Assembly: GCF_001428895.1 (NCBI RefSeq)
Contig: NZ_LMJA01000014.1
Location: 7,653-71,652, forward strand
Origin: Mycobacterium sp. Root265
Lineage (GTDB): Bacteria > Actinomycetota > Actinomycetes > Mycobacteriales > Mycobacteriaceae
DNA: 64,000 nt
Direction of reading: 5' to 3'
Shown here piece after piece: positions 35,588-46,571 of this stretch; the stretch's first letter is position 1; the number at the start of each line of letters is the position of its first letter. The notes below the pieces were generated by a model, which did no database searches, was not told the DNA's origin, and saw nothing but the letters and a program-made list of their open reading frames with translations. The translations under genes were made by a program, and so were the position numbers.

Positions 35588-36421
35588 TCAACTTCCCAAC
35601 TCGATCGGGGCTCCCACCAGGGAACCGTATTCCGTCCAACTACCGTCGTAGTTCTTGACGTTCTTGTGACCCAGCAGCTCCTGCAGCACGAACCAGGTGT
35701 GCGACGAGCGCTCCCCGATGCGGCAGTAGGCGATGGTCAGCTTGTCGCCGTCCAGGCCGGCCTCGGCGTACAGCTTGGCCAGGTCCTCGTCGGACTTGAA
35801 GGTGCCGTCCTCGTTGGCCGCCTTGCTCCACGGCACGCTGATGGCGGTGGGGATGTGGCCGGCGCGCTGGCTCTGCTCCTGCGGCAGGTGCGCCGGGGCC
35901 AGGATCTTGCCGGAGAACTCGTCGGGGGAGCGGACATCGACCAGGTTCTTCTCACCGATCGCGGCGATGACCTCGTCGCGGAAGGCGCGGATGTCGTTAT
36001 TGGGCGCCTTGGCCGAATATGACGTCGCGGCCCGCTCGGGCACCTCGGTGACCAGGGGGCGGCCGTCGAGCTCCCACTTCTTGCGTCCGCCGTCGAGCAG
36101 CTTGACGTCCTCGTGCCCGTAGAGCTTGAAGTACCAGTAGGCGTAGGCGGCGAACCAGTTGTTGTTGCCGCCGTAAAGGATCACGGTGTCGTCATTGGCG
36201 ATGCCCTTGTCGGACAACAGCTTCGAGAACTGCTGCTGGTCGACGAAGTCGCGCTTCACCTGATCCTGCAGCTCGGTCTTCCAGTCCAGGCGCACCGCAC
36301 CCTGGATGTGGCCGCCCTCGTAGGCGGACGTGTCCTCGTCGACCTCGACGAAGACCGTCTTCGGCGCGTCGAGATTGCTCTCGGCCCAGTCGGTGGAGAC
36401 CAGGACGTCGGAGCGTGCCAT
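35588..36421 (-). CDS. cysA: Thiosulfate sulfurtransferase (two-domain rhodanese)
   Basis: This is a 277-residue tandem rhodanese. The active loop in the second domain is AYCRIGERSSHTWF, with the Cys that carries persulfide; the first domain has an inactive loop (ILYGGNNNWFAAYAYW). It transfers sulfane sulfur from thiosulfate and matches CysA2/CysA3. It is the middle gene of a DUF4395-cysA-sseC operon behind a polycysteine leader ORF, which predicts induction when cysteine is short. Confidence 0.94.
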   Translation of the reverse strand: MARSDVLVSTDWAESNLDAPKTVFVEVDEDTSAYEGGHIQGAVRLDWKTELQDQVKRDFVDQQQFSKLLSDKGIANDDTVILYGGNNNWFAAYAYWYFKLYGHEDVKLLDGGRKKWELDGRPLVTEVPERAATSYSAKAPNNDIRAFRDEVIAAIGEKNLVDVRSPDEFSGKILAPAHLPQEQSQRAGHIPTAISVPWSKAANEDGTFKSDEDLAKLYAEAGLDGDKLTIAYCRIGERSSHTWFVLQELLGHKNVKNYDGSWTEYGSLVGAPIELGS

Positions 36422-36456
36422 GAAGTGGTTCCTTTCGGTTGTGTGGTGCGTGAAGG

Positions 36457-36921
36457 TCAGGCGGGAACGCGGCGGAACCGCGCGACGAGCGGGTAGATCT
36501 GGCAGCCCAGGCAGATGCCGAAGGCGGCGTTGAGAAATGCGGCGAACAGTGCGAAGCCGGTGGCGATGAGACCGACCAGCGGCGCGCCGAGCGCAAAACC
36601 GACGGTCCCGACGGCGCCGAAGACGAATCCGACCAGCTGGGCGAACTTCAGCGGAGCGACCGGTTCACGCTCGGTGACGGGGCTCAGCCGCGGTGCGACG
36701 AGCGCCGCGAACACCGCGCCGTAGGGATGCCGGCGCGGTCCCAGTGCGGCACCGACGGCGAAGACGATCGTCTGCAGACCCAGGATGACGGCGGCCGCGG
36801 GCACGCTGGCCGTCGAGACCAGCAGGGTGACGATCAGCACGGCGGTGGTGATCCAGGCGACGAAGCGGGGTCCGCGGACGTCGACCTGGTCCTGGGCAAT
36901 GGCCCCGGTATTGGCTGACAT
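36457..36921 (-). CDS. DUF4395 membrane protein
   Basis: The 154-residue protein has four membrane segments (about 22-60, 90-125 in pairs). The conserved FGICLGCQIYPLV near the C-terminus carries a CxxC-type pair that could handle persulfide or a metal. It is the first full gene of the cysteine-regulated operon and has a CAGGAG site before its ATG. Proteins of this family sit beside rhodanese or thioredoxin genes in many actinobacteria, which suggests sulfur transfer at the membrane (inference). Confidence 0.85.
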   Translation of the reverse strand: MSANTGAIAQDQVDVRGPRFVAWITTAVLIVTLLVSTASVPAAAVILGLQTIVFAVGAALGPRRHPYGAVFAALVAPRLSPVTEREPVAPLKFAQLVGFVFGAVGTVGFALGAPLVGLIATGFALFAAFLNAAFGICLGCQIYPLVARFRRVPA

Positions 36922-37007
36922 GTGAATGCTCCTGTTGCTTGGCTGGGCTGGACTGGCAGGCCACGAAGGCGCCTGGGAAGCGGCGCACCAAGATGAGGGC
37001 GCGGCTA

Positions 37008-37100
37008 TCAGCAGCTACGACAACAACAGCAACAACCCGCGGTGCGGCACAGATCAACTGCGCGGCGTTTGGTGAGCAGCAGCTCAAGACGGGCGGTCAC
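37008..37100 (-). CDS. Polycysteine leader ORF (cysteine attenuator)
   Basis: A leaderless GTG frame of 30 residues ends GCCCCCRSC, that is five consecutive Cys codons and one more Cys just before the stop. Work in M. smegmatis, as I recall it, showed that such polycysteine leaderless ORFs upstream of this operon stall ribosomes when cysteine is low and open expression of the downstream genes. The -10 TATTGT 7 bases upstream supports the start. The following 86 bases to the DUF4395 ATG hold GC-rich inverted segments that could form the attenuator. Confidence 0.88.
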   Translation of the reverse strand: MTARLELLLTKRRAVDLCRTAGCCCCCRSC

Positions 37101-37107
37101 GACGCAC

Positions 37108-37113
37108 ACAATA
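37108..37113 (-). promoter_or_regulatory. -10 box for the polycysteine leader transcript
   Basis: TATTGT on the minus strand ends 7 bases before the GTG at 37100, in the 29-base gap after thiX. Confidence 0.6.
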
Positions 37114-37129
37114 CCCGTAGGCACCGGCA

Positions 37130-37552
37130 TCAAGCCAATAGCGGTTCGAGCGCCGAGCGCAGGTCAGCGGCTTTCGGGACGCCGGTGGTCCGGTACCGCG
37201 GACGCCCGTCGCCGTCGAAGATGATGGTGGTCGGCAGCGACAGCACCGAAAGCCGCCGTGCGGCTTCGGGATTTTCGTCCATGTCGATCTCCACATGGGC
37301 CACTGCGGGCAGTTCGTCGCATACCTGGTCGACCACCCGGCGCACCGCCGCACAGGGTCCGCACCACGTCGCGCTGAAATGCAGGATGGTCGGACCGGTG
37401 CTGGACAGGCCGAGTCCGCTGGTGTCGACATCGGAGGCCTCGGCTGCGGCCCGGATCATCCCCGAGCGCAGCGTGATCAGCTTGCCCACCAGGTACCCGA
37501 GGCCGAGCACCGCGATGACGATCACGATGACGAGCGTCAGCGAAGTGTTCAT
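37130..37552 (-). CDS. thiX: Membrane-anchored thioredoxin-like protein
   Basis: The 140-residue protein begins with one membrane helix (SLTLVIVIVIAVLGLGYLVG), then a thioredoxin domain with the redox motif ATWCGPCAAVR and the cis-Pro segment SLPTTIIF. It is thus a tethered dithiol oxidoreductase facing the cytoplasm or the periplasm; the topology is not clear. The start overlaps the lmeA stop as ATGA. Location beside the sulfur operon matches Rv0816c. Confidence 0.88.
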   Translation of the reverse strand: MNTSLTLVIVIVIAVLGLGYLVGKLITLRSGMIRAAAEASDVDTSGLGLSSTGPTILHFSATWCGPCAAVRRVVDQVCDELPAVAHVEIDMDENPEAARRLSVLSLPTTIIFDGDGRPRYRTTGVPKAADLRSALEPLLA

Positions 37553-38346
37553 GACTGTCTGAACTCGTCCAGGCGCACGGTTAGTCCCTCGGCGATGCCC
37601 TCGACGATGATGTCGGATCCGCGGGCGCCGGCCGTCGTGGGCGTCAGGCCGAACGGCAGCCGCTGGCCCGGAATGCGGTTACTGAAGGCCTTCAGCACCG
37701 CGGCGGTCTTGTCCTCGGGCACCGGCTCGTCGGCGGTGCCGGGGCCGGTCAGCACCCCGGTCGCGGTCATGACCAGCGTGCTGCCGTCGGCATCGCCGGT
37801 CGTCAGGTCCACCGCCACGCTCACCCGCTCGTGGAAGTCCGCGTCCGTCGGGGTTCCGGTGAAGATCAGTCCGTTGCCGCTGGAGATACCGGATTCGGTG
37901 GTGCCGCCGGTGGCGTCGTTGCTCTCTCGCTGCGGCGCCTCGACCAGCAGGTCCTTGATGCCCATGAACTTTCCGACGTGCGTCGAGTCGATGATGATCC
38001 GGCTCTCGGCGATGTCGACCGGTAGCTCGGCGTCCGGGCCGATCAGCCAGGTCGAATCCGACAGATCGATCGAGTGCAGCGTGGCCTCCAGCGACACCCT
38101 GCCGGTCACCGGGTGTTCGACGCCGTTGGCCCGGATCTCGATCTCGCGGTAGTGATGCGCGCGTGCCTGGGTGATGAACGGGAACCCCAGGATGCTGGCC
38201 CACGGATCGAAATGCAGCTGCGCGGCGGTGCGCACGCTGCGCGCCAGCCGGTATTCGGCGTAGATGGCCGCGCCGAAATCCGTTCCCACGCCGCCCAGAA
38301 TCACCGCGAGAATGGTCGCGAGGACACCGGTCAGCAGCTTGCGCAC
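37549..38346 (-). CDS. lmeA: DUF2993 protein LmeA, lipomannan elongation
   Basis: The 265-residue envelope protein has an N-terminal membrane/signal helix (KLLTGVLATILAVILGGVG) and a DUF2993 domain (FGAAIYAEYRLARSVRTAAQL, PFITQARAHHYREIEIRANGVE). The position matches Rv0817c, reported as LmeA, which supports mannan elongation of lipomannan in the periplasm. The GTG at 38346 is preferred; upstream translation is arginine-rich and unlike the family. It is divergent from glnR. Confidence 0.82.
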   Translation of the reverse strand: MRKLLTGVLATILAVILGGVGTDFGAAIYAEYRLARSVRTAAQLHFDPWASILGFPFITQARAHHYREIEIRANGVEHPVTGRVSLEATLHSIDLSDSTWLIGPDAELPVDIAESRIIIDSTHVGKFMGIKDLLVEAPQRESNDATGGTTESGISSGNGLIFTGTPTDADFHERVSVAVDLTTGDADGSTLVMTATGVLTGPGTADEPVPEDKTAAVLKAFSNRIPGQRLPFGLTPTTAGARGSDIIVEGIAEGLTVRLDEFRQS

Positions 38347-38531
38347 CCGGTCATTCTGTCGCACCCGCCGGGTCGCCGGACCGACACCCGCCGGTTCGGG
38401 TCTGCTAACCAGCAGGTAGCACGGTATTGTTATGCGATCGTCGGTCGTAACGGCCACGTGTCAACCATGAATCTGGAAGATGACCTCCGACACCGATGTC
38501 CCGGGGACGATCCAGGACTCGGGAGGACATT

Positions 38532-40186
<1,655 letters not shown>

Positions 40187-40194
40187 CTGTACCT

Positions 40195-40212
40195 GTTCAC
40201 CTCCCGTTCATT
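40195..40212 (+). promoter_or_regulatory. PHO box (RegX3-type direct repeat) for pst operon
   Basis: GTTCACC (40195-40201) and GTTCATT (40206-40212) are direct repeats 11 bases apart, the format of actinobacterial PHO boxes. The pair ends 31 bases before the predicted -10. RegX3 is the expected binding protein in mycobacteria; its gene is not in this window. Confidence 0.65.
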
Positions 40213-40243
40213 CTGAGGCCGCTGACAGTCCACTGCCACCGCA

Positions 40244-40249
40244 TACGTT
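40244..40249 (+). promoter_or_regulatory. -10 box for pstS
   Basis: TACGTT predicts a transcript start near 40256 and a leader of about 32 bases. Confidence 0.4.
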
Positions 40250-40287
40250 GCCGGGGAGTCTGAAGCCGTCAACTGAAAGTGGGATTC

Positions 40288-41412
40288 GTGAAGCTCAATA
40301 TCGGCCTGGCCCTGTCGGCGACCGCTGTCGCCGCGCTCACGCTGACCGCGTGCGGCAGCGACAACAACACCGGCAGCACCGCCACGAGCGGTTCGGCCTC
40401 CGGTACGTCCTCGGCCGCCGCGGACTGCGGCGGTAAGAACTCCATCACCGCCGAGGGTTCGACGGCCCAGCAGAACGCCATCGCCCTGTTCAACCAGGTG
40501 TGGGGCCAGAAGTGCCAGGGCAAGAATCTCTCCTACAACCCCACCGGCTCGGGTGCGGGCCGCGAGCAGTTCGTGGCGAAGAACGTCGATTTCGCCGGCT
40601 CCGACTCGGCCATCAAGGAAGAGCAGGCGGCCCAGGCCGCCGAGCGCTGCGGTGGCAACCCGGCGTGGAACCTGCCGCTGGTCTTCGGGCCCATCGCGAT
40701 GGCCTACAACGTCGAGGGCGTCGACGGACTGGTGCTCAACGGTGACACTCTGGCCAAGATCTTCCAGGGCCAGATCGCCAAGTGGAACGACCCGGCCATC
40801 GCCGCACTGAACGAGGGCAAGACCCTGCCCGACACCGATATCACCCCGATCTTCCGCTCGGATTCCTCGGGCACCACCGACAACTTCCAGAAGTACCTGG
40901 AGGCCGCCTCGGCCGGTGCATGGACCAAGGGCGACGGCAGCGAGTTCCAGGGCGGCGCCGGCGAGGGCGCGCAGAAGTCCGCCGGTGTCGCGCAGGCCGT
41001 GCAGGCCACCCCGGGTGCCATCGGCTACGTGGAGAAGGGCTTCGCCGATCAGGCCGGCCTGTCCTACGCACAGATCAACACCGGTGCGGGCGCGGTCGAA
41101 CTGACCGACGAGTCGGCAGGCAAGGCCATCGACGCCGCCAAGTTCGCCGCCGAGGGCAATGACCTGACGCTGGACCTGGCTTCGCTGTACGGCACCACCG
41201 AAGAAGGCGCCTACCCGCTGGTGCTGGCCACCTACGAGGTCGTCTGCTCGAACGGTTACGACGCCGAGACCGCCGCGGCCGTCAAGTCCTTCCTGACCGT
41301 CGCCGCCAATGACGGACAGGCCGGACTGTCCTCGGCCGGCTATGTGCCGCTGCCGGAGAAGTTCAAGGAGCGTCTGCTGACCTCCATCGAGGCCATCGGG
41401 CCGGCTGCCTAG
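40288..41412 (+). CDS. pstS: Phosphate-binding lipoprotein PstS
   Basis: The 374-residue lipoprotein has a signal ending TLTACG with the Cys lipidated. Phosphate-loop features follow: SITAEGSTAQQNAIALF, NPTGSGAGREQFVAKNVDFAGSDSAI, and FRSDSSGTTDNFQKYL. It captures phosphate outside the membrane for PstCAB. GTG at 40288 is preferred to a GTG 9 bases earlier because the purine-rich AAAGTGGGA lies just before it. Confidence 0.93.
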   Translation: MKLNIGLALSATAVAALTLTACGSDNNTGSTATSGSASGTSSAAADCGGKNSITAEGSTAQQNAIALFNQVWGQKCQGKNLSYNPTGSGAGREQFVAKNVDFAGSDSAIKEEQAAQAAERCGGNPAWNLPLVFGPIAMAYNVEGVDGLVLNGDTLAKIFQGQIAKWNDPAIAALNEGKTLPDTDITPIFRSDSSGTTDNFQKYLEAASAGAWTKGDGSEFQGGAGEGAQKSAGVAQAVQATPGAIGYVEKGFADQAGLSYAQINTGAGAVELTDESAGKAIDAAKFAAEGNDLTLDLASLYGTTEEGAYPLVLATYEVVCSNGYDAETAAAVKSFLTVAANDGQAGLSSAGYVPLPEKFKERLLTSIEAIGPAA

Positions 41413-41460
41413 TCCACTGGCGTAGCGGCTAATTCGAGGCGAGGATGGGTGCCTGACCGA

Positions 41461-42534
41461 ATGACATTCAAAGGTATCGAGAAGGGTTCAGACGGTAGCT
41501 CCGTGACTATTCCGAATCCATCAGACTCGGGGTCGGGTGAGGCGCTCGCCGCACCCTTCCCCGAGCCCACCCCGATCTCGACGAACCCGTCGAAGAACTC
41601 GAAGGTGCGCCCCGGCGACCGCATCTTCAGCGGGCTCGCCACCGGATCGGGCGTCCTGGTCATCGCGATCATCGCCGCGATCGGCATCTTCCTGCTGTGG
41701 CGGGCGATCCCGGCGCTGACCCGCAACGAGCAGAACTTCTTCCTCTTCGGCGGCAACTGGATCACCACCGACACCTCGGCGATGTCCTTCGGCATCCTGG
41801 ACCTGCTGCAGGTCACGGTGTTCGTCTCGGTCTTCGCCCTGATCCTGGCGATGCCGGTGGCGTTGGGCATCGCGATCTATCTGACCAACTACGCGCACAA
41901 GCGGGTCAAGGGCCCGCTGGCCTATCTGGTCGACCTGTTGGCTGCGGTGCCGTCGATCATCTACGGCGTGTGGGGTCTGTACGTCCTCGCGCCGACGATC
42001 AAGCCGGTCGCGGTGTGGCTCAACGAGAACCTGAGCTGGTTGTTCCTGTTCTCCACCGGTAACGCGTCGGTGGCCGGCGGTGGCACCATCTTCACCGCGG
42101 GCATCGTGCTCGCGGTGATGATCCTGCCGATCATCACCGCCGTCACCCGCGAGGTGTTCGTGCAGACCCCGCGCGGCCAGATCGAGGCCGCGCTGGCGCT
42201 GGGCGCCACCCGCTGGGAGGTCGTGCGCACGACGGTGCTGCCGTTCGGCATGTCCGGCTACATCAGCGGCGCCATGCTCGGCCTCGGCCGTGCACTCGGT
42301 GAGACCATCGCCCTGCTGATCATCCTGCGCGGCACCCAGACCGCGTTCGGCTGGTCGCTGTTCGACGGCGGCTTCACCTTCGCCAGCAAGATCGCCTCGG
42401 CGGCTTCGGAATTCAACGATCAGTACAAGGCGGGCGCCTACATCGCCGCCGGCCTGGTGCTGTTCATCCTCACGTTCGTGGTGAACTCGCTGGCCCGTGC
42501 CGCGGTCTCCGGAAAGGACCGGTCCGCCTCATGA
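41461..42534 (+). CDS. pstC: Phosphate ABC transporter permease PstC
   Basis: This permease of about 357 residues has six membrane helices and the cytoplasmic EAALALGATRWEVVRTTVLP loop that meets the ATPase. A 50-residue hydrophilic N-terminus precedes the first helix. The start is uncertain: GTG at 41449, ATG at 41461 and GTG at 41503 are all in frame; I use the ATG. The stop overlaps pstA as ATGA. Confidence 0.92.
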   Translation: MTFKGIEKGSDGSSVTIPNPSDSGSGEALAAPFPEPTPISTNPSKNSKVRPGDRIFSGLATGSGVLVIAIIAAIGIFLLWRAIPALTRNEQNFFLFGGNWITTDTSAMSFGILDLLQVTVFVSVFALILAMPVALGIAIYLTNYAHKRVKGPLAYLVDLLAAVPSIIYGVWGLYVLAPTIKPVAVWLNENLSWLFLFSTGNASVAGGGTIFTAGIVLAVMILPIITAVTREVFVQTPRGQIEAALALGATRWEVVRTTVLPFGMSGYISGAMLGLGRALGETIALLIILRGTQTAFGWSLFDGGFTFASKIASAASEFNDQYKAGAYIAAGLVLFILTFVVNSLARAAVSGKDRSAS

Positions 42535-43445
42535 CCGCAACGCTGGATCAGCCGATCAAGGCTCCCACCTTCCAGGGCGTCAGCGGGCGCCGCAAGTTCA
42601 CCGACAAGTTCGCCACCGTCCTGGTCACCGCGTCCGTGGTGGTCGCGATCGTCCCGCTGGTGTGGGTGCTCTACACGGTGGTCTCCAAGGGCATCGGCGT
42701 GGTGCTGTCGAGCACCTGGTGGATGAACTCGCAGGCCGGTATGACGGCCTTCCAGCCCGGTGGCGGTGCCTATCACGCCATCGTCGGCTCGCTGCTGCAG
42801 GCCCTGATCTGTGCCATCATCTCCATCCCGATCGGCATCTTCGTGGCCATCTACCTGGTGGAGTACGGCGGCGGGACCCGGCTGGGCAAGGTGACCACCT
42901 TCATGGTCGACATCCTCACCGGTGTGCCCTCGATCGTGGCGGCGCTGTTCATCTACGCGCTGTGGGTCGCGACGCTGGGCTTCCAGCGCTCCGGCCTGGC
43001 GGTGTCACTCGCCTTGGTGCTCTTGATGATTCCGGTCATCGTGCGCGCCACCGAGGAGATGCTGCGCATCGTGCCGATGGACCTTCGCGAGGCGAGTTAC
43101 GCACTCGGCGTGCCGAAGTGGAAGACCATCTCGGCCATCGTGGTGCCGACCGCGCTGTCGGGCATCGTCACCGGCATCCTGCTGTCGCTGGCACGTGTAA
43201 TGGGTGAGACCGCACCGCTGCTGATCCTGGTGGGCTACGCCCAGGCCATGAACTTCGACATGTTCAGCGGCTTCATGGGTTCGCTGCCCGGCATGATGTT
43301 CGACCAGACATCGGCGGGCGCGGGCGCCAATCCGGTTCCGACCGACCGACTGTGGGGCGCTGCGCTCACCCTGGTGGTCCTCATCGCGCTGCTCAATGTC
43401 GGTGCGCGATTCATTGCCAAGTTCTTTGCCCCGAAAAAGGTCTAG
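42531..43445 (+). CDS. pstA: Phosphate ABC transporter permease PstA
   Basis: The 304-residue partner of PstC has six membrane helices and the ATPase-docking loop LREASYALGVPKWKTISAIVVPTALSGIVTGILLSLARVMGETAPLL. The conserved GVPSIVAALFIYALWV segment lies in the third helix region. It is coupled to pstC by overlap and followed after 18 bases by pstB with a separate Shine-Dalgarno. Confidence 0.94.
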   Translation: MTATLDQPIKAPTFQGVSGRRKFTDKFATVLVTASVVVAIVPLVWVLYTVVSKGIGVVLSSTWWMNSQAGMTAFQPGGGAYHAIVGSLLQALICAIISIPIGIFVAIYLVEYGGGTRLGKVTTFMVDILTGVPSIVAALFIYALWVATLGFQRSGLAVSLALVLLMIPVIVRATEEMLRIVPMDLREASYALGVPKWKTISAIVVPTALSGIVTGILLSLARVMGETAPLLILVGYAQAMNFDMFSGFMGSLPGMMFDQTSAGAGANPVPTDRLWGAALTLVVLIALLNVGARFIAKFFAPKKV

Positions 43446-43463
43446 CAGGTTTAGGAGATAACC

Positions 43464-44240
<777 letters not shown>

Positions 44241-44243
44241 CCG

Positions 44244-45218
44244 CTAGGGGGTCAGCACCACCCGGGTGCCGGACGGCTCCGCGGTGGCCCAGGCGTCGGT
44301 GACCTCGGCCAGCGGGCGTGTGAGCGTGCGCAGTTCGATGGTGCCGGCGGCGACCATGTCGAACAGCCGTGGCAGGGCCTCGTTGCGCGTCCGCGCCAGC
44401 ACCTCGGGCGGCACGCTGCCGATGCCGACCCCGGACATGGTGATGCCGGTACCGCGCAGGATCGCGGCCGGCAGCGTGATATCGGCTCCGGCCATCGATC
44501 CGATCTGGACGAACCGGGTGCGGTGATAGTGCGCGGCCGGATGGCTCGCGGCCAGTGCGGCAAGGGCTTCGGTGGCCGGATCGCCCCAGAGGTAGTCCAG
44601 TACCGCGTCGAACGGATGCTCGGCGTGCAGTGCACTGATCTGCTCGCTGACGTCTGCGTCGCCGAGGTTGATGGCCTCGTCGGCGCCCACCGTGCGCAGC
44701 CACTGCAAGCGGCTCTCGTTTCGGCCGGTGACGATCACGCGCCCGGCCCCGAAGACCGACTTGGCCAGCTGCACGGCCATCGATCCGGTCACTCCGGTGG
44801 CGCCCAGCACCAACACACTCTGGCCCGGCTGCACGGCGGCGGCGAATTCCAGTGCGGCCCAGGCGGATATCCCGGGATTTGGCACGGCGGCCGCGGTGAC
44901 GGCATCCACCTCATCGGGTAGCTCGACCATTCCGTGGGCACTGATCAGGGTGCGCTCGGCCATCATGCCGTAGGGCGCCACCGCGCCGGTGTAGACCCGG
45001 CGGCCGTCGTCGAGTCGGGCCACACCGTCCACGCCGGGGATCGCAGGAAGGGTGAGTTCGCCGCTGGCGTAGTGCTTTCCGCTGATGAGTGCCTTGGTCA
45101 GGTTGGTCAGTGCCGAGGCTTCGACGGTGGCGGCGACGGTGCCGTCCCCGGCTTGCGGCTCGGCGAAGTCGGTGTAGGTGGGGGATTGGCCCCATTCGGT
45201 GACGACGGCGGCTTTCAT
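44244..45218 (-). CDS. Zinc-independent medium-chain oxidoreductase
   Basis: The 324-residue MDR/quinone-oxidoreductase-like protein has a GroES-like N-terminal domain (MKAAVVTEWGQSPTYTDF) and a Rossmann domain with VLVLGATGVTGSMAVQLAKSVFGAGRVIVTGRN that binds NADPH. Zinc ligands of alcohol dehydrogenases are absent. The ATG at 45218 has GGAGCG upstream. It is divergent from the MarR gene, and a palindrome lies 26 bases above its start, so MarR very likely represses it. Confidence 0.85.
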   Translation of the reverse strand: MKAAVVTEWGQSPTYTDFAEPQAGDGTVAATVEASALTNLTKALISGKHYASGELTLPAIPGVDGVARLDDGRRVYTGAVAPYGMMAERTLISAHGMVELPDEVDAVTAAAVPNPGISAWAALEFAAAVQPGQSVLVLGATGVTGSMAVQLAKSVFGAGRVIVTGRNESRLQWLRTVGADEAINLGDADVSEQISALHAEHPFDAVLDYLWGDPATEALAALAASHPAAHYHRTRFVQIGSMAGADITLPAAILRGTGITMSGVGIGSVPPEVLARTRNEALPRLFDMVAAGTIELRTLTRPLAEVTDAWATAEPSGTRVVLTP

Positions 45219-45243
45219 GATGCGCTCCTCATAGTTTCCTAAA

Positions 45244-45262
45244 ATATGGTTTCTATGGAAAC
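45244..45262. promoter_or_regulatory. MarR-type operator, copy 1
   Basis: ATATGGTTTCTATGGAAAC contains the inverted repeat GTTTC-tat-GGAAAC. It is the first of two nearly identical sites, 47 bases apart, in the divergent space. Confidence 0.65.
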
Positions 45263-45290
45263 AATGTACGGCCACGGCGAGAGGATGGCA

Positions 45291-45309
45291 ATATGGTTTC
45301 CATGAAAAC
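45291..45309. promoter_or_regulatory. MarR-type operator, copy 2 (covers the marR start)
   Basis: ATATGGTTTCCATGAAAAC matches copy 1 at 17 of 19 bases. It overlaps the first codons of the MarR gene, which suggests autorepression. Confidence 0.6.
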
Positions 45310-45814
45310 CAAGTCCGGGCTGATCGACGCCATCAACACGTTGATCGGAGCGGTCGGCGACAAGTTCGACGCCGACGAGGACGGCGATCCGGAACGCGAT
45401 TTCATGGTGCAGCGCTGTCCGGAACGGCTGGAGAAGGCCGTGCGTGGGCTACCGACACTGTCGATGCATCTGCTCGCCGCCATCGCGGACGGGCCGGTGG
45501 GCGTGGTCGGGCTGGCCGGCAAATCCGGTCAGCTCAAGGGAACGGTCTCCAAGCACGTGCAGCGCCTGGTCGAGGCCGGTCTGGTGGTGCGCACCCCGGT
45601 GCCCGGCAACCGAAAAGAGATCCAGCTGGAGCTCACCGCGGACGGCGCGCTGGTCAGCGCTGCGCACCGCGAACTGCACGACGAGATGAATCGCGGGATG
45701 TGCGAATTCCTGCAGCGCTACAGCAACGCCGATCTACAGGTGCTGGAGACGGTGCTGCGCGACCTGCTGGCCGCCCGCAAGGAGGGCGTGCGGATCGTTG
45801 CCGGCGAGCGCTGA
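45293..45814 (+). CDS. MarR family regulator
   Basis: The 173-residue winged-helix protein has the recognition region LAGKSGQLKGTVSKHVQRLVEAGLVVRTPVPGNRKEIQLELTADG and a dimerising helical C-terminus. A GAGAGG site 8 bases upstream supports the ATG at 45293; a second ATG at 45302 is possible. Binding sites at both 45244-45262 and across its own start predict control of the oxidoreductase gene and of itself. The effector is unknown. Confidence 0.83.
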   Translation: MVSMKTKSGLIDAINTLIGAVGDKFDADEDGDPERDFMVQRCPERLEKAVRGLPTLSMHLLAAIADGPVGVVGLAGKSGQLKGTVSKHVQRLVEAGLVVRTPVPGNRKEIQLELTADGALVSAAHRELHDEMNRGMCEFLQRYSNADLQVLETVLRDLLAARKEGVRIVAGER

Positions 45815-45816
45815 GC

Positions 45817-46485
45817 TCAGCGCGGTTCGGTGAACGTCGCGTCCTCCGGGAACGATCCGGTGGCGGTGAAGATCACCCGGCGGGCCACCTCGACGGCGTG
45901 GTCGGCGAAGCGCTCGTAGAAGCGGCTCAGCAACGTCACGTCGACGGCGGCGGTGACGCCGTGCTTCCAGTCCTTGTCCATCAGCACCGAGAACAGGTGA
46001 CGGTGCAGGTCGTCCATCGCATCGTCTTCTTCGCGGATCCGGGCAGCCTTCTCCGGGTCGAGGGTGTCCAGCACCTCCTGCGCGCTGCGGCTCAATTCGA
46101 CTGCAACGCGGCCCATTTCGGCGAAGTAACCGTTGACTTCCTCGGGCAGCGCGTGCTGGGGATGGCGGCGGCGGGCGATCTTGGCGACGTGCAGGGCCAG
46201 GGCGCCCATCCGGTCGATGTCGGCGACGATCTGGATCCCGCTGACGATGGCGCGCAGGTCTCCGGCAACCGGTCCCTGCAGGGCCAGCAGCATGAAAGCG
46301 GCTTCCTCGGCGCGCACGCTGATCTCGGTGATGCGGTCATGGTCGGTGATGACCTGTTCGGCGAGCGCCAGATCGGCCTGCAGCAGGGACTGGGTCGCGC
46401 GTTCCATTGCCACGCCCGCCAGGCCACACATCTCGCCGAGCTGAACGGTCAAGGAAGACAGCTGTTCTTGATACGCAGTACGCAT
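45817..46485 (-). CDS. phoU: Phosphate-signalling protein PhoU (PhoY2 type)
   Basis: The 222-residue protein is made of two three-helix bundles with the metal-binding E/D repeats typical of PhoU ([58 protein letters not shown] and the matching second half ending [19 protein letters not shown]). It links Pst transport to the SenX3-RegX3 sensor and influences persistence. The ATG is predicted leaderless and a PHO box lies upstream, so its expression should follow that of pstS. Confidence 0.94.
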   Translation of the reverse strand: MRTAYQEQLSSLTVQLGEMCGLAGVAMERATQSLLQADLALAEQVITDHDRITEISVRAEEAAFMLLALQGPVAGDLRAIVSGIQIVADIDRMGALALHVAKIARRRHPQHALPEEVNGYFAEMGRVAVELSRSAQEVLDTLDPEKAARIREEDDAMDDLHRHLFSVLMDKDWKHGVTAAVDVTLLSRFYERFADHAVEVARRVIFTATGSFPEDATFTEPR

Positions 46486-46491
46486 GTAATT

Positions 46492-46497
46492 ACCTTA
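46492..46497 (-). promoter_or_regulatory. -10 box for leaderless phoU
   Basis: TAAGGT on the minus strand ends 6 bases before the ATG at 46485. Confidence 0.55.
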
Positions 46498-46529
46498 CGG
46501 TTGCCGGGCCCGAAGGTCACGATGTCACA

Positions 46530-46547
46530 GGTGAACGAACGGTGAAT
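46530..46547 (-). promoter_or_regulatory. PHO box (RegX3-type direct repeat) for phoU
   Basis: Read toward phoU the site is ATTCACC-gttc-GTTCACC, two repeats 11 bases apart in the same orientation as at pstS. It ends 32 bases before the -10, nearly the same distance as at pstS (31). Confidence 0.65.
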
Positions 46548-46571
46548 GCCCTTCGCGCGCGAGGGATCGAA

